Assembly (NCBI GenBank): GCA_942491535.1
Contig: CALOBV010000020.1
Coordinates: forward strand, 191,478-255,477
Direction of reading: 5' to 3'
Source: JAUVKT01 sp942491535
GTDB lineage: Bacteria > Bacteroidota > Bacteroidia > Bacteroidales > VadinHA17
DNA length: 64,000 bases
Part shown: positions 1 through 7,987 of the stretch, piece after piece
Layout of the letters: every line of letters starts with the position of its first letter
How positions within the stretch are numbered: position 1 is the first letter of the stretch
Notes under the pieces: generated by a model
Told to the model about the DNA's origin: nothing
Seen by the model: only the letters and a program-made list of their open reading frames with translations
The model's database searches: none
Position numbers and translations under genes: made by a program

Positions 1-25
1 GAAAGAGTATTCTGATATTTACTTT

Positions 26-33
26 TATCTTTG
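26..33 (+). promoter_or_regulatory. Candidate distal Bacteroidota promoter -7 element
   Basis: The sequence TATCTTTG matches the Bacteroidota -7 consensus TAnnTTTG exactly. It lies about 97 bases upstream of the DUF177 start codon. The -33 region would be at or beyond the window edge, so it cannot be checked. It may be a second promoter for the DUF177-rpmF-plsX-fabH operon. Confidence 0.35.
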
Positions 34-102
34 TACTGAAAATCAATATTTAAAGAGGCGTATCTTTTTCCCTCAACATTTTCATAATTGAATAAGCTTT
101 TA

Positions 103-110
103 TATTTTTG
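103..110 (+). promoter_or_regulatory. Proximal promoter -7 element of the DUF177-rpmF-plsX-fabH operon
   Basis: TATTTTTG matches TAnnTTTG exactly and sits 20 bases before the ATG at 130. It supports the ATG at 130 over the upstream in-frame TTG at 88, which would lie upstream of this promoter. No good TTG -33 box at 19-21 bases is visible. Confidence 0.45.
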
Positions 111-129
111 CACACCAATTTTGACAGAC

Positions 130-657
130 ATGTCCGGTTTTTATGATATACCCCTGTCCGGGCTGAAAGAAGGAAGTCATTTATATGATTTTGATGTTGA
201 CAGGGATTTTTTTGAATCTTACGAGGGGAGCGAGATAAAGAAGTGTGAACTTAAAATTCTGACAGCCCTGCTTAAGAGGTCTGCTCATATGGAACTGACA
301 ATTACTGTTGAGGGCAGAGTAATGATAGTGTGTGACAGGTGTCTGGAAGATTATTGGCAGGAGATAGAAAGTAAAAATACACTGCTGATTAAATACGGAG
401 ATCAGTGGGAAGAGGTTGACGACGAGGTAGTGATGATTCCTTTTGGAGAAAGCAGTTTTGACCTGAGCCAGTTTATTTATGAGTTTGCTCATCTTGCTAT
501 CCCGATGCACAGGGTTCATCCTGAAAATGAAAATGGAGAAAGTACTTGTGATCCTTTAATGATTGAGAGACTAAGGGAGCACTTACCTGAAAGACATGAA
601 AATATAGACCCAAGATGGGAAGGTCTTGGAAAGCTTAAAGATGGTTTAAAAAAATAA
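130..657 (+). CDS. DUF177 (YceD-like) protein
   Basis: This 175-residue protein belongs to the DUF177/YceD family, which in most bacteria is encoded directly upstream of rpmF; E. coli YceD has been linked to 23S rRNA accumulation. The visible signature is the central C-x-R-C-L segment (VCDRCLEDYW) and an acidic C-terminal half. I chose the ATG at 130 (MSGFYDIPLSGLKEG) because it fits the usual family N-terminus and lies just after a TAnnTTTG promoter element; an in-frame TTG at 88 would add 14 atypical residues. The gene is 11 bases from rpmF and is the first gene of a conserved operon with rpmF, plsX and fabH. The ribosomal role is inferred from family and context. Confidence 0.85.
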   Translation: MSGFYDIPLSGLKEGSHLYDFDVDRDFFESYEGSEIKKCELKILTALLKRSAHMELTITVEGRVMIVCDRCLEDYWQEIESKNTLLIKYGDQWEEVDDEVVMIPFGESSFDLSQFIYEFAHLAIPMHRVHPENENGESTCDPLMIERLREHLPERHENIDPRWEGLGKLKDGLKK

Positions 658-668
658 AAATATTAGAA

Positions 669-854
669 ATGGCACATCCAAAAAGAAAAACATCGAAGCA
701 GAGGAGAGATAAGCGCAGGACGCACTACAAGGCAACTGCACCTACAGTATCTACCTGCTCGAACTGTGGGGCAACAGTACAATATCACAGGGTTTGTCCT
801 GAATGTGGATACTATAAGGGTAAGCTGGCAATAGAGAAAGAAGTTTCAGCTTAA
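669..854 (+). CDS. rpmF: 50S ribosomal protein L32
   Basis: The 61-residue basic protein begins MAHPKRKTSKQRRDKRR, the typical L32 start, followed by a zinc-ribbon with paired cysteines (CSNCG and CPECG). It is a structural component of the large ribosomal subunit. Length and sequence fit the family. It lies between the DUF177 gene and plsX, the classic bacterial order, so it is very probably transcribed with them. The four cysteines mark the zinc-binding form of L32. Confidence 0.97.
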   Translation: MAHPKRKTSKQRRDKRRTHYKATAPTVSTCSNCGATVQYHRVCPECGYYKGKLAIEKEVSA

Positions 855-870
855 TCTATACACTTATCTT

Positions 871-1808
871 ATGAGGATAGGGCTTGATGTAATGGGAGGA
901 GATTTTGCTCCCGGAGCTGTTCTCGAAGGTGCTTTTGACGCCCTTGAATATCTTTCAACCGGAGAGAAAATAGTTCTTGTCGGAGATGAATCTCAGATTC
1001 TCAGCAGACTGAAATCTGAAGGGATAGAAAAAAGTATTTTTGATATTTTCCCTTCAAGCGAAGTTATTGGAATGGGAGAACACCCGGCCAGGTCGTTTGC
1101 CGGCAAGAAAGATTCGAGTATCGCTGTTGGCTTCAGAGCCCTAAAAGTGGAAATCTTGATGGGTTTTGCAGTGCTGGTAATACAGGGGCAATGCTTGTTG
1201 CAGCAAGCTATACAGTAAATGTTATTCCAGGTGTTATCAGACCAGCCCTGGCAGCCTTGCTTCCATCTACCGATAACCGGCAATCAGTTATCCTGGATGT
1301 CGGTCTGAACCCCGACAGTAAGCCCGATGTTCTTCTTCAGTATTCAAGGCTGGGGTCGATATATGCAAAATATGTATTGAACATCCCCAATCCAAGAGTG
1401 GGCCTGCTGAATATCGGAGAAGAAGAAAACAAGGGGTCGCTGGCAGTGAAATCGGCCCATGAACTGATGAAAGACAATCCTTCAGTTAATTTTGCCGGCA
1501 ACCTTGAGGCAAATGCCCTGTTTACTGCAGGCATGACCGATGTGGTTGTTTGTGATGGCTTTGCAGGAAATATTGTAATAAAACAGGCCGAGGCCTTTTA
1601 TGATATATTTAAGCAAAGAGGTCATAAGGATGAGTTTTTTGATAAACTCGATTTCGAAAATATAGGAGGAACACCTATTGTGGGAATTAATGCAAATGTT
1701 GTAATAGGGCATGGTGTTTCGAAGAGGAAGGCAATTATGAATATGATTCTGCAAACAAGAGATGTCGTTAAGGCCGATCTGGCGCAGAAAATAATAGATG
1801 AATTATAA
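871..1808 (+). pseudogene. plsX: Phosphate acyltransferase PlsX, interrupted by one frameshift
   Basis: PlsX makes acyl-phosphate from acyl-ACP at the start of phospholipid synthesis. The N-terminal part (MRIGLDVMGGDFAPGAVLEG, then MGEHPARSF and SSIAVGF) and the C-terminal part (AGNTGAMLVAASY, VIRPALAALLP, CDGFAGNIVIKQAE, GINANVVIGHG) are both clearly PlsX but lie in different frames. The switch is at the AAAA run at 1143-1146: adding one A restores ALKSGNLDGFCSAGNTGAM and a 312-residue protein, the normal family length. There is no other lesion. PlsX is expected to be essential here, so a missing base in the assembly is more likely than real loss. The stop codon is one base before the fabH start, which implies coupling. 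Confidence 0.9.
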
Positions 1809-1809
1809 G

Positions 1810-2808
1810 ATGGGAAATATTACAGCAGCTATAACAGGACTTAATGCATGGGTGCCTGAATACATACTCGATAACCACGAACTGGCAACCATGGTCGATA
1901 CTTCTGATGAGTGGATAATGCAGCGTGTTGGGATTAAGGAAAGAAGAATACTCAAAGGAGAAAACCAGGGTACATCGGTAATGGGTGCCAATGCGGTTAA
2001 AGGATTGCTCGAAAAAACAGGTACTTCACCTGATGAGATCGATCTGCTTATTTGCGCTACAGTTACACCTGATATGTTTTTTCCTGCAACAGCAAATATT
2101 ATCTGCGATAAGGTGGGAATAAAGAACGCCTTCAGCTTCGATCTGAATGCAGCATGTTCAGGCTTCCTTTTTGCATTACAAACAGCGGCTAACTTTATTG
2201 AAACCGGAAAGCATAAAAAGGTAATACTGGTTGGAGCAGATAAAATGTCCAGCATAACTGATTATACAGACAGAACCACATGCCCACTCTTCGGTGATGC
2301 TGCAGGCGCTGTATTACTTGAACCTTCTGTCGACGAAACCGGAATAAAGGATTATTTATTCCGTACAGATGGAAGTGGCAGACATCATCTTTATATGAAA
2401 GGCGGTGGCTCTGCACGACCTTCAAGTTATGAAACAATAGACGCGAAAGAGCATTTTATTTTCCAGGAGGGACAGACAGTATTTAAATTTGCTGTGTCCA
2501 GGATGGCAGATATTGCGGTTGAAATTATGAAAAAAAACAATCTTACATCCGATGATATATCATGGCTTGTTCCTCACCAGGCAAACCTTAGAATAATTGA
2601 CGCAACAGGACGTAGAATGGGGCTTGCACCGGAGAAAGTTATGGTAAATATTCAAAACTATGGAAATACTACGGCTGCAACGATACCACTATGCCTCTAC
2701 GATTATCAGAGTCAATTGAAAAAGGGCGATAACCTTATACTTGCAGCTTTTGGAGGTGGATTTACCTGGGGATCAATGTGGGTTAAGTGGGCATATGATT
2801 CTAAATAA
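1810..2808 (+). CDS. fabH: Beta-ketoacyl-ACP synthase III (KAS III)
   Basis: FabH condenses acetyl-CoA (or another primer) with malonyl-ACP to start type II fatty-acid synthesis. All three catalytic residues are visible: Cys in NAACSGFLFAL (about residue 116), His in LVPHQANLRI and Asn in NYGNTTAATIPL. The protein is 332 residues, normal for the family. I start at the ATG at 1810 (MGNITAAITGLNAWVPEYIL), which matches family N-termini and lies one base after the plsX stop. A second in-frame ATG at 1798 overlaps plsX and would add four residues. It is the last gene of the DUF177-rpmF-plsX operon. Confidence 0.95.
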   Translation: MGNITAAITGLNAWVPEYILDNHELATMVDTSDEWIMQRVGIKERRILKGENQGTSVMGANAVKGLLEKTGTSPDEIDLLICATVTPDMFFPATANIICDKVGIKNAFSFDLNAACSGFLFALQTAANFIETGKHKKVILVGADKMSSITDYTDRTTCPLFGDAAGAVLLEPSVDETGIKDYLFRTDGSGRHHLYMKGGGSARPSSYETIDAKEHFIFQEGQTVFKFAVSRMADIAVEIMKKNNLTSDDISWLVPHQANLRIIDATGRRMGLAPEKVMVNIQNYGNTTAATIPLCLYDYQSQLKKGDNLILAAFGGGFTWGSMWVKWAYDSK

Positions 2809-2841
2809 CATTATTTAAGATATCTATTTAACAATAGTTTA

Positions 2842-2849
2842 TATCTTTG
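2842..2849 (+). promoter_or_regulatory. Promoter -7 element of the bactofilin/ATP synthase F0 operon
   Basis: TATCTTTG matches TAnnTTTG and lies 35 bases before the bactofilin ATG at 2884, in the only sizeable gap between fabH and the F0 genes. It probably drives the bactofilin-atpZ-atpB...atpG transcript. No clear -33 TTG was found at the expected spacing. Confidence 0.5.
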
Positions 2850-2883
2850 AGAGTTATCTTTAAAAACAAACAAACAAGGAAAT

Positions 2884-3288
2884 ATGGCAAAGGTTAATGA
2901 CGCGGAAAGCACAACAATCAATCTGATCAGTAACGGAACTGAAATTACCGGAGATATTAGATCACAGGGAGATATCAGGATTGATGGAGTTCTTATTGGG
3001 AACCTTTCAACAATAGGGAAAGTAGTAGTAGGTAATACCGGGAAAGTAAAAGGTGAGGTTGTTTGTAAAAACTCTGAAGTTTCAGGCGAGATAGAGGGCA
3101 AAATAAATGTCAGCCAGCTTCTTACTCTTAAGATTTCATCTGCAATTAATGGTGATATTATTACAAATAAACTGTCGATTGAGCCCGGAGCAAGATTCAC
3201 AGGTAACTGTAATATGAGTGATGGAAATGAACTCAAACCAACAGCAGCAACACCAGCAGAAAAAAAAGAAGAAATCAAACAAGACTGA
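2884..3288 (+). CDS. Bactofilin family polymer-forming protein
   Basis: This is a 134-residue protein with a central right-handed beta-helix of short hydrophobic/glycine repeats (GTEITGDIRSQGDIRIDG, GVLIGNLSTIGKVVVG, GKVKGEVVCKNSEVSGEIEG), the hallmark of bactofilins (DUF583). The flanking tails are polar and disordered, and the C-terminus is rich in Lys and Glu. Bactofilins self-assemble into nucleotide-free filaments that scaffold cell-envelope processes. Its 3' end overlaps the atpZ-like gene by about 60 bases, so it is translationally linked to the ATP synthase operon, an arrangement I recognise from other Bacteroidota. No membrane segment or signal peptide is visible. Confidence 0.9.
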   Translation: MAKVNDAESTTINLISNGTEITGDIRSQGDIRIDGVLIGNLSTIGKVVVGNTGKVKGEVVCKNSEVSGEIEGKINVSQLLTLKISSAINGDIITNKLSIEPGARFTGNCNMSDGNELKPTAATPAEKKEEIKQD

Positions 3289-3484
3289 TGACCCAATAAA
3301 TAGCTATGCCCGCTATACCGGCATTGCTATACAGATGGTGGTTATTATTGTTGTTATGACATTTGCCGGGGTTAAGCTTGATTCAAGACGGGCTTCCGAG
3401 ACCCCGGTTTTTACCATAGTGCTGTCCCTCCTTGGCGTCTTCGCAGCGATTTATACAGCTATAAAGGATTTTATTAAAAAATAG
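3227..3484 (+). CDS. AtpZ/AtpI family two-TM protein
   Basis: This small protein (85 residues from the ATG at 3227) has a Gln/Lys-rich N-terminus, then two membrane helices (about residues 33-52 and 61-79) joined by a short loop containing KLDSRR. This is the AtpZ/AtpI layout, in which proteins aid c-ring assembly or magnesium supply for the F1F0 ATP synthase. The gene overlaps bactofilin and sits directly upstream of the F0 genes. Alternative starts are ATG 3221 and GTG 3218; I prefer 3227 but cannot distinguish them, since all lie inside the preceding gene. Confidence 0.8.
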   Translation: MNSNQQQQHQQKKKKKSNKTDDPINSYARYTGIAIQMVVIIVVMTFAGVKLDSRRASETPVFTIVLSLLGVFAAIYTAIKDFIKK

Positions 3485-3490
3485 ATCAAA

Positions 3491-3886
3491 ATGATAATCC
3501 TGTATAAAAGACTGCTTAATAATGTCATCCTCTCACTGTCTTTCTTACTGGCCGGATTTGTAATAAATAACCTTATCCCAGGAACCGTTGATAAGTCATC
3601 CCTCCTAATACTGGTAATCTCTTTCTTCCTTCTTTCATGCACTGTCCTTGGCATTAATTATGTTGGCTCAAAGAGGAACACCGAGACCCAAACCCTCTTT
3701 AACTTTGCAGCCATAGGGGTAAAATTTGTTCTTGCTGCGCTTATCGCCCTGCTCTATTTTGAAGCTTTTAAAAAATCCGGATTGAATAACATCCTATTAT
3801 TTTTTATATTATATTTGACATTCACGGTTTATCTGATGATTGTGATAGTTAAGTCGCTGAATAACAAGTCAATAAAACAAGGTTAA
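3491..3886 (+). CDS. Small four-TM protein preceding atpB
   Basis: The 131-residue hydrophobic protein has about four predicted membrane helices (roughly residues 10-29, 38-56, 73-92 and 99-121) with short basic loops. I recognise no catalytic motif. It occupies the position between atpZ and atpB where an AtpI-like accessory subunit is often found, six bases after the atpZ-like gene and two before atpB. A role in ATP synthase assembly is therefore inferred from context only. Confidence 0.75.
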   Translation: MIILYKRLLNNVILSLSFLLAGFVINNLIPGTVDKSSLLILVISFFLLSCTVLGINYVGSKRNTETQTLFNFAAIGVKFVLAALIALLYFEAFKKSGLNNILLFFILYLTFTVYLMIVIVKSLNNKSIKQG

Positions 3887-3888
3887 AT

Positions 3889-4980
3889 TTGAAAGGGAAA
3901 TCATTTATCAGTATATCTTTTGCCGTTCTGGCGCTTATGTTTATGCAGCCTGTTGCGACTTTCGCCCAGGAGCATGAGCCCGAAGCACAGAATAATCATG
4001 GCAGCGATACTCATTCAGAAGAAAAGGAGTTTGATCCGGGTACTTATATCCTGAATCATATTGCCGATTCACATGAATGGCATATTTATACAGATAAACA
4101 CGGGCAGCATGTAAGTGTCTACCTTCCGGTAATTCTCTATACAAAAGATAAGGGACTTTCCTTTTTCTCTTCCAGGAAACTGGCACACGGTCATACCTAT
4201 GATGGATATGTAATTATTGAGGAGGGTGATCTAAAGGGGGAGATTGCAGAGGTCGATGATGATGGTCATATTATTGAAGGAAGGCTGCCACTTGATCTTT
4301 CAATTACAAAAAATATCACAGCAATGCTGATATCAGCCCTTATCCTCCTGTGGCTCTTTGTTTCTCTTGCAAAATCCTATACCCGGACAGGTATAAGCGA
4401 ACCCAGGGGTATTCAGGGCTTCCTGGAGCCGGTGGTGATTTTTGTCAGGGATGATATTGCCATACCAAATATAGGGGAGGAAAAGTTTGAGAAATATATG
4501 CCCTACCTCCTGACAGCTTTTTTCTTTATTCTTATTAATAACCTGATGGGTCTTGTTCCCCTGCTTCCCGGTGGAGCAAATGTAACGGGCAATATTGCTG
4601 TTACAATGGTACTGGCCCTGTTTACTTTCTTTATTACCCAGTTTAGTGGCAGCAGGCAGTACTGGGGCCATATTTTTAATACTCCCGGAGTACCGTTCTG
4701 GCTTAAACCTATTATGATTCCCGTTGAACTGATTGGCATTTTATCAAAACCATTTGCACTGATGGTTCGACTTTTTGCCAATATTACAGCGGGTCACATA
4801 ATTGTGCTGAGCCTGGTTAGCCTTATATTTATTTTTAAATCTCTTGCAGTAGCACCGGTGTCAATACTGTTTGTCCTGTTTATGGATTGTCTTGAGTTAC
4901 TGGTTGCATTCCTGCAGGCATATGTATTTACTTTATTATCGGCCCTCTTTATCGGGCTTGCAGTACAGGAACATCATTAA
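3889..4980 (+). CDS. atpB: ATP synthase F0 subunit a
   Basis: Subunit a forms the proton half-channels against the c-ring. The essential arginine is visible in LMVRLFANITAGHI, and the C-terminal helices carry the usual ELLVAFLQAYVFTLLSALFI segment. At 363 residues it is long because of an N-terminal extension: a signal peptide ending near FAQ, then a His/Glu-rich region (EHEPEAQNNHGSDTHSEE) and a periplasmic domain before the first conserved helix, as known for Bacteroidota subunit a. The start is a TTG at 3889 preceded by a purine-rich stretch; there is no ATG nearby. It lies two bases after the preceding small membrane protein. Confidence 0.95.
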   Translation: MKGKSFISISFAVLALMFMQPVATFAQEHEPEAQNNHGSDTHSEEKEFDPGTYILNHIADSHEWHIYTDKHGQHVSVYLPVILYTKDKGLSFFSSRKLAHGHTYDGYVIIEEGDLKGEIAEVDDDGHIIEGRLPLDLSITKNITAMLISALILLWLFVSLAKSYTRTGISEPRGIQGFLEPVVIFVRDDIAIPNIGEEKFEKYMPYLLTAFFFILINNLMGLVPLLPGGANVTGNIAVTMVLALFTFFITQFSGSRQYWGHIFNTPGVPFWLKPIMIPVELIGILSKPFALMVRLFANITAGHIIVLSLVSLIFIFKSLAVAPVSILFVLFMDCLELLVAFLQAYVFTLLSALFIGLAVQEHH

Positions 4981-5013
4981 ACTATATAAATTGTCAAATT
5001 AAATTTAATTATT

Positions 5014-5220
5014 ATGACAGGTACATTAGCAGCAGTTGGAGCAGGATTGGCAGTAATAGGTGCCGGTCTTGGTATCGGACGTATCGGAGGTCAGGCAATG
5101 GAGGCAATAGCCCGCCAGCCCGAGGCCGGTGGTAAGATACAGACAGCTATGATTATTTCGGCAGCCCTTATCGAAGGGGTAGCCCTTTTCGCAGTTGTTG
5201 TGGCTCTTATTGCTAAGTAG
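5014..5220 (+). CDS. atpE: ATP synthase F0 subunit c
   Basis: This 68-residue hairpin protein has two glycine- and alanine-rich helices joined by the conserved polar loop ARQPEAGGKI. The proton-binding Glu is in ISAALIEGVALFAVV. The sodium-binding signature is absent: the helix-1 Gln position is Ile (GLGIGRIGG) and Glu is followed by Gly instead of Ser/Thr. The ring is therefore inferred to be proton-coupled. A stem-loop follows directly before atpF (5230-5254) and may raise atpE mRNA stability relative to the rest of the operon. Confidence 0.97.
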   Translation: MTGTLAAVGAGLAVIGAGLGIGRIGGQAMEAIARQPEAGGKIQTAMIISAALIEGVALFAVVVALIAK

Positions 5221-5229
5221 AAAATTGAA

Positions 5230-5254
5230 GGATTGCAGCGGTTGGCTGCAATCC
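5230..5254 (+). promoter_or_regulatory. Intercistronic stem-loop between atpE and atpF
   Basis: GGATTGCAG (5230-5238) and CTGCAATCC (5246-5254) form a perfect 9-bp stem with a 7-base loop, followed by a pyrimidine-rich CTTCTTTTA. It could be a partial terminator or an mRNA-stabilising structure that gives subunit c the excess needed for the ring. It is inside an operon, so complete termination is unlikely. Confidence 0.6.
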
Positions 5255-5283
5255 CTTCTTTTAAAGAATAAAAATTTATTATT

Positions 5284-5796
5284 ATGATATTAGCAAATAG
5301 TCTGGCAACGCCCGATATAGGAACTATTTTCTGGACGACAATAATCTTCGGATTACTCCTCGTGCTTTTGAGGGTCTTTGCATGGAAACCAATTATGGGC
5401 GCAATAAAGGCCCGGGAGGAAAGCATCAAAGGCTCTCTGGAATCAGCCGATGAAGCTCGCAAGGATATGGAAAGACTGCAGGCCGATAATGAGGCTATAA
5501 TGAAACAGGCCAGGAAAGAAAGAGACGGGCTGATGAAGGAGGCCCGTGACTCAAGGGATAAAATGATTGCCGAAGCAAAGAACCTGGCAAAAACAGAAGC
5601 CGACAAGATTGTAGAGAAGGCACGAATTGGTATTGAGAAAGAAAAATCTGCTGCCATATTAGAGATAAGAGACCAGGTTGCAGATTTGTCGGTTGAAATA
5701 GCAGAGAAAATACTTAAGCTTAACCTTAAAGACACACCCGAGCAGGATCGTTTGATTAATAAGCTTCTTGATGATATTGATTTGAAAAAGAACTGA
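5284..5796 (+). CDS. atpF: ATP synthase F0 subunit b
   Basis: Subunit b is the peripheral stalk that ties F1 to subunit a. The 170-residue protein has one N-terminal membrane helix (about residues 12-32, FWTTIIFGLLLVLLRVFAW) followed by a long charged alpha-helical coiled coil rich in Lys, Glu and Ala (for example AREESIKGSLESADEARKDM). Length and layout are normal. The ATG at 5284 is preceded by A/T-rich sequence without a strong Shine-Dalgarno, usual for this phylum. It ends two bases before atpH. Confidence 0.95.
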   Translation: MILANSLATPDIGTIFWTTIIFGLLLVLLRVFAWKPIMGAIKAREESIKGSLESADEARKDMERLQADNEAIMKQARKERDGLMKEARDSRDKMIAEAKNLAKTEADKIVEKARIGIEKEKSAAILEIRDQVADLSVEIAEKILKLNLKDTPEQDRLINKLLDDIDLKKN

Positions 5797-5798
5797 TA

Positions 5799-6338
5799 AT
5801 GAACGAAGGTAAAATATCGGTCAGGTATTCGAAAGCACTCTTTCTTACAGCAAAAGAGAAGGGATCAGTCGAGCAGGTAAGAGATGATATGCTTTACCTT
5901 CTTAAGCTTACCTCACTTGAAGAAGTTAAAGATCTTCTGGTAAGCCCTGTAATTCAGAATGCGGTAAAAAGAAGTGCCCTTGCAGCGTTATTAAAAGACA
6001 ATATAGGGGAGCTTTCGATGAATATGGTTCAGCTTACTGTAAATAATAACAGGGAAGTATTCCTTCCCGGTATAGCAAGAAGCTATATTGACGAGGCTGA
6101 TAAATTCAACGGCATTACTAAGGCAACCCTTACTACAGCCTATGATATCGGTGATACCTTAAAAACGAATATTATTAGTCTTATAGAAAAAGGCCTTGGT
6201 ACAAGGGTCGATATGGAAGAGATAGTGGATCCGGAAATTACAGGAGGTTTTATGCTAAAGGTCGAAGATACATTTATCGACGGTAGTGTTAAATCGCAAC
6301 TGAGAAAAATCAGAAAAGAACTAAAAGAGGATTTATAA
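5799..6338 (+). CDS. atpH: ATP synthase F1 subunit delta
   Basis: The 179-residue protein has the OSCP/delta fold: an N-terminal helical domain (SVRYSKALFLTAKEKGSVEQ) and the C-terminal motif DPEITGGFMLKVEDTFIDGS shared by delta subunits. It connects subunit b to the top of the alpha3beta3 hexamer. It follows atpF by two bases. A stem-loop (6342-6373) separates it from atpA. Confidence 0.95.
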   Translation: MNEGKISVRYSKALFLTAKEKGSVEQVRDDMLYLLKLTSLEEVKDLLVSPVIQNAVKRSALAALLKDNIGELSMNMVQLTVNNNREVFLPGIARSYIDEADKFNGITKATLTTAYDIGDTLKTNIISLIEKGLGTRVDMEEIVDPEITGGFMLKVEDTFIDGSVKSQLRKIRKELKEDL

Positions 6339-6341
6339 TGT

Positions 6342-6373
6342 TTAATCTGGCAGTTATATGACAGCCAGATTAA
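6342..6373 (+). promoter_or_regulatory. Intercistronic stem-loop between atpH and atpA
   Basis: TTAATCTGGC (6342-6351) and GCCAGATTAA (6364-6373) form a perfect 10-bp stem with a 12-base loop. It lies between the F0/delta part and atpA, followed by AAAGATATAG and not by a T-run. It resembles an RNA processing or stabilising element more than a terminator. Confidence 0.6.
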
Positions 6374-6391
6374 AAAGATATAGAATAATAT

Positions 6392-7972
6392 ATGGCAAGT
6401 ATTAAACCAGCAGAAGTATCAGAGATACTAAAACAGCAACTCAAAGGCCTCAAAACAGGAGCCTCGTTAGATGAAGTGGGAACAGTACTTCAGGTAGGTG
6501 ATGGTATCGCACGTTTGTACGGATTATCAAATGTACAGTCAAACGAACTGATAGAATTTGAAAATGGAGTCCAGGCTATAGTACTGAACCTTGAGGAAGA
6601 TAATGTAGGAGCAGTGCTTCTTGGAGCTTCCGTAGGAATTACCGAAGGCGATATAGCAAAAAGAACAGGCAGGATTGCATCTATTCACGTTGGCGAAGGA
6701 TTGCTTGGACGGGTGGTTTCGCCCACCGGTCTGCCACTAGATGGGAAAGGACCCATTGAAGGCAAATTGTTTGAAATGCCTTTTGAAAGAAAAGCCCCCG
6801 GGGTTATATTTCGCCAGCCGGTAAAAAAACCCTTGCAAACCGGTCTGAAATCAATCGATGCCATGATCCCTATCGGTCGCGGGCAAAGAGAGCTTATTAT
6901 TGGTGACAGGCAGACAGGAAAAACAGCCATCGCCATAGATACAATTATAAATCAGCGACAGAACTATGAAAATGGTAACCCGGTATATTGTATCTATGTT
7001 GCTATCGGACAAAAAGGTTCAACAGTGGCTAATATTGCTGCTACACTCGAGGAGCATGGAGCAATGGATTATACGGTGATAGTAATGTCTACTGCCGCCG
7101 ACCCTGCTGCTGCACAGTTTTATGCTCCTTTTGCAGGTGCGGCGATAGGTGAATTTTTCAGAGACACCGGCCGTGATGCGCTAATTGTATATGATGACCT
7201 GTCAAAACAGGCTGTATCGTACAGGGAAGTGTCGCTCCTGCTTCGCCGTCCTCCCGGAAGGGAAGCTTATCCCGGCGATGTATTTTACCTGCATTCAAGA
7301 CTTCTCGAAAGAGCTGCAAAAGTTATAGAATCTGACGAGGTAGCTCAAAAAATGAACGACATTCCGGATTCGTTAGAAGGAATGATAAAAGGAGGAGGCT
7401 CGCTTACTGCCCTGCCTATTATCGAAACACAGGCCGGTGATGTATCTGCTTATATCCCAACAAACGTAATATCAATTACTGATGGACAGATATTCCTCGA
7501 ATCCGACCTTTTTAATGCAGGTGTACGACCCGCTATTAATGTGGGTATTTCGGTATCGAGGGTTGGTGGAAACGCCCAGATTAAGGCAATGAAAAAGGTT
7601 GCAGGTACACTTAAGGTCGACCAGGCCCAGTACAGGGAACTTGAGGCTTTTGCAAAGTTTGGCTCTGACCTCGACGCAACAACAAAGGCAATGCTCGACA
7701 AGGGAGCAAAAAATGTTGAGATATTGAAACAGGGACAGTATTCTCCAATACCCGTGGAAAAGCAGATTGCAATTATTTACTGCGGCACAAAGGGCTTACT
7801 TAAGAAGGTCCCGATTCATAAGGTAAAAGAGTTTGAAGAGCTATTTATCGAACACCTTGAATTAAATTACAATGATGTGCTCGAGACCCTTAAGAGCGGA
7901 GTACTGGATAATAGCGTTACGGAAGTACTCGATAAAGTAGCAGGCGATATTTCTGCTGGTTTAGAAGAGTAA
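6392..7972 (+). CDS. atpA: ATP synthase F1 subunit alpha
   Basis: Subunit alpha carries the non-catalytic nucleotide sites. The P-loop GDRQTGKTAIAIDT is at about residues 170-183, and the conserved motifs IGRGQRELIIGD, VYCIYVAIGQKGSTVA, LLLRRPPGREAYPGDVFYLH and RPAINVGISVSRVGG are all intact. At 526 residues it has the normal family length. It is followed by atpG after 15 bases. Confidence 0.98.
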   Translation: MASIKPAEVSEILKQQLKGLKTGASLDEVGTVLQVGDGIARLYGLSNVQSNELIEFENGVQAIVLNLEEDNVGAVLLGASVGITEGDIAKRTGRIASIHVGEGLLGRVVSPTGLPLDGKGPIEGKLFEMPFERKAPGVIFRQPVKKPLQTGLKSIDAMIPIGRGQRELIIGDRQTGKTAIAIDTIINQRQNYENGNPVYCIYVAIGQKGSTVANIAATLEEHGAMDYTVIVMSTAADPAAAQFYAPFAGAAIGEFFRDTGRDALIVYDDLSKQAVSYREVSLLLRRPPGREAYPGDVFYLHSRLLERAAKVIESDEVAQKMNDIPDSLEGMIKGGGSLTALPIIETQAGDVSAYIPTNVISITDGQIFLESDLFNAGVRPAINVGISVSRVGGNAQIKAMKKVAGTLKVDQAQYRELEAFAKFGSDLDATTKAMLDKGAKNVEILKQGQYSPIPVEKQIAIIYCGTKGLLKKVPIHKVKEFEELFIEHLELNYNDVLETLKSGVLDNSVTEVLDKVAGDISAGLEE

Positions 7973-7987
7973 TATTTTTTATTGATT

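Noticed and set aside
88..129. TTG start at 88 for the DUF177 gene
   Set aside because: It would place the start upstream of the TATTTTTG promoter element, and the added residues do not fit the family.
5091..5735. Antisense open frame across atpE and atpF
   Set aside because: Composition mirrors the coding strand and it overlaps two certain genes; no promoter.
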